Assembly: GCA_032173965.1 (NCBI GenBank)
Contig: CM063283.1
Span: 35,689,743 to 35,753,742 of the forward strand
DNA: 64,000 nucleotides
Direction of reading: 5' to 3'
Origin: Sitta carolinensis
Lineage: Eukaryota; Chordata; Aves; Passeriformes; Sittidae
In this document: in pieces, positions 61,379 to 64,000 of the stretch
Numbering within the stretch: position 1 is the first letter of the stretch
Layout: the number at the start of each line of letters is the position of its first letter
Notes under the pieces: generated by a model
Databases searched by the model: none
Seen by the model: only the letters and a program-made list of their open reading frames with translations
Told to the model about the DNA's origin: nothing
Position numbers and translations under genes: made by a program

Positions 61379-64000
61379 TGGATTTCCTGACTCTAGTTTT
61401 CTCCAAGAATCTCTTTTTCATTTATATTTTTTAAACTTGCTATAATTGTTATTTGGCAGCTTGCCTTTTTTGGAGTGCTGCCATTTATTCCTTATATTTG
61501 CCGATCTTCCTTTAAGTATGTTGAACATTTAATTAGGAAGATCTGATTTTTATCTATTACCTTACCAGCTGATTGCTTGTTGCTGGTAGTGGTGCACAGT
61601 GGTTAGCTGTCAGCATGCAATTCCTGTGCTCCTATTGCTTTTTGGTACAGAAATAATGGTTCTAAAAGAAACATATTATGCACAAGTTTTCTTTTTTTTA
61701 TTTAAAGGAAGACTACTTTAACATATTTTTCCCCAGGTTGAATTCGGTCACAATATATGTTAATCACAGTACATGGTTTATTTCCGTATCTTCAAATGTT
61801 GCAAAATTTGAAGAGGGAAAAATGAGAAAGCATTATTGGAATTTAAAAAAAGTGGTCTCAGAATTAGGACAGAAGGAGGAGAATCAAAAACAATTACATT
61901 CAGTTTCTTTATCTAACACTGAATTGGAGTTTAACCAGTTCATGTTGATATTTGTAAGTTTGGAGCAGTCATAACCACTGTGTTTAGTGGTGAACAAAAC
62001 AGTTCAACAAAGGCAAGCTGCCCATGCAAATATTTTGTGTGCATATTTTTTTTAATGTTTTAATTCTTGAAAATGCAGACTTTAACACTGATTTTTTTCA
62101 TACAGGTATTTTCGAAGGAAGTGATTTTGAGAATGATAGTTATTGTTGTCTGAGCCAAGAGGTTCTGTCAGAGGAGCACATGGAAATATTAAAAGAGTGC
62201 CTCATTGTCACCTGGGCAGTTGAAACTCTCAAGTAACATCTGCTGAGGATTGCTGTGCTTTTTCTGAATTACGAAAAATTATGGAAGTTCTTTATTTACA
62301 ACCAGTATCTGATTCTGGTCTACTCAAGCAATTGTTGCCTTTTCTCAGGAAAATCATAAGATTTGTGGCTGTTGAAGTAAAGTGTCTTTTTTTTCGTAGT
62401 GGTGAATAGGGATGAAAAAAATGGAGAGGTTTTACAATAGTACTTAAGCACCTACAAAAGCAGCTGCCTTATAATTGTTTCCTTAAAAGATCATTAAGGT
62501 ATCAGGGATCAACTAGAATAATTCCAAGCTGAAAGATATAAGTAGCCCCTTAGATGTAGTCCGGTGTGAAATAAGACTTACAAGGACTAGAAGGAGCAGC
62601 AGGCTTTGCTCTTTCCTGGCCCTGTCAAAGGTTAATGTTTTTTTATTTGAAAATAAAGTCAATTTAAAGACTGCCTGTCAAATAGGCTGTTGGCTGTTTA
62701 TTTATCTGAGATGGTGAACATGGACTCTGTGAGGTCCTAAACTAATTTATGGCTCTTTCAGTCAAAATCAACAACTTAAACTTTACCTGCAAGCTCACTA
62801 ACACATAGTATAGCTTGTGGAGTCTTGGGTTTATATTTGCATTGGGGTATTTGGCACAGATGTCAGCTTCAGTTTCAAGTGAATTCAAGCTGTAAATCTC
62901 TGAGCGCTTGTTTTAGGAGCATAACACTGATGACATAACTATTTCTGCCCTGAAAGAACCATCACAATGTCCTGCCTGTGCCTTGGTAACCTAGCAGGAA
63001 TACTTGGTCCTTATTCAACAGTGCATGGTAAAAAATACCATTTTTCTCCACTCGTACTAGTATGACAATTTATAAAAATCACTGCTGCTGAAAAACCATT
63101 GATTCTGAGCTCTTAGTTCTTCTAGAATTCACAGTATAATTTCTGCTTTGGATTGAAATATTAGGCTAAGAGTATTCTTCATGTCTTCCTTGAATTTAAA
63201 ATTACCTCTTGTAAAAAGTAGTAACTTAGCCTCCCCTCACCTCAGTTTTGCTTCACAATTGAGTACTGCTGGAATAGGTGATGACATTAGGGAGCTTTTA
63301 ACCAGGGTGTGTAACTCAGGCATTTTGCATTTAGTTCTACATCAGTAATCTATCTCTTTTAGCTCTGCACAATTCTGTGCTACCTCTTATTGTGAAAGAA
63401 AGCCTTAATATCCCAACAAATCTGTGAAACTACATTTTAGCTTGAACCATGTCCTGTGAGAAGCTGAGGTTAGAAAAATAACCTTATTTTAGTTAAGAAC
63501 TTTACAGGTAAGATTCAGATTGTTTAAAAACCGCCCCATGGAGGTTTCTGCTGGACTTGGCCAGAAGGTGCTTCTTTTCCCTCTGAGGTAAGGGCCTGTC
63601 TGTGTTAGATATTTGCCTGTCTCCACTGTTTAAAGAAGGAGTTCTGATGATGATCTCAAGAAACACACATATAATCAAATAACTTAATTTTGCTCCTGGG
63701 TCTGGTCCTTGATTTCCTACGTAATGAGTCACAGACCACAGGTATGACCGATTTTGAAATACATGCCAGACACACTTATAGATTTATGCATTAGGTACCA
63801 GCTTTTGAAATCATGTTGTAGTGATTGCAGTTTCCTGTTAACTTGAAAAATGAGTGACTAAAATGAATCAATTTTGTCTGATATAAAATTTAGTGTTTAT
63901 ATCTGTAATGCTGATTCAAGTTTTGCATCAGTCAACTGTCTTTTCTTTAGTCAATATAAAATTTGGATGAAAGCCTAACTGAAATATTTAATTCTTGTAC
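61379..64000. other. Unannotated non-coding sequence
   Basis: AT-rich sequence to the end of the window. The frames at 61678-61974 and 62024-62236 are short and begin without convincing exon context. I recognise nothing in them. Confidence 0.6.

Noticed and set aside
1..64000. CRISPR array, tRNA, rRNA, snRNA or bacterial operon
   Set aside because: I saw no direct repeats with spacers, no B-box with cloverleaf context, no spliceosomal RNA start sequence and no dense coding anywhere. The window is vertebrate nuclear DNA.

Overview
This is vertebrate nuclear DNA, almost certainly from a bird and most likely a songbird. It is AT-rich and CpG-poor outside one short island, and no reading frame in it resembles a known host protein. 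Several CR1 LINE fragments carry the bird-type 3' end: a 'ttccaacc...attctgtg' block closing in a short tandem octamer. A solo LTR at 55991-56692 matches, from memory, a family common in passerine genomes. I see no bacterial signature: no operons, no ribosome binding sites, no dense coding.

Layout. 1-3.4 kb is unannotated sequence with a MIR-like SINE relic. About 3.4-4.16 kb is the most gene-regulatory-looking part: a possible conserved non-coding segment next to a roughly 0.45 kb CpG island. 4.2-25 kb is bland intergenic or intronic DNA with homopolymer runs, one GC-rich pyrimidine patch (10.7-10.9 kb) and a few small palindromes and tandem repeats. 25.0-25.7 kb is an old CR1 on the minus strand. 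25.7-39.3 kb holds ancient SINE-like relics and a rearranged CR1 (35.4-35.8 kb). 39.33-40.27 kb is a very large purine-only microsatellite complex. 40.7-47.1 kb holds two ancient SINE relics and two CR1 3' ends. 50.07-50.11 kb has two adjacent perfect inverted repeats. 54.3-55.0 kb is a decayed LINE reverse-transcriptase fragment. 56 kb is the solo LTR with a perfect 5-bp target-site duplication. 60.45-61.38 kb is the longest CR1 copy. The rest has no feature I can name.

No genes work together here that I can see. The window is best read as intergenic or deep-intronic sequence. Its function, if any, would lie in the CpG island and its flank. Its history is written in retroelements of at least three ages: amniote-ancient MIR-like and LINE relics, avian CR1 copies, and a younger LTR. 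Most open reading frames over 60 codons are chance frames, simple-repeat artefacts or LINE remnants. I found no convincing undescribed system. The strongest leads are the orphan CpG island and the purine tract.
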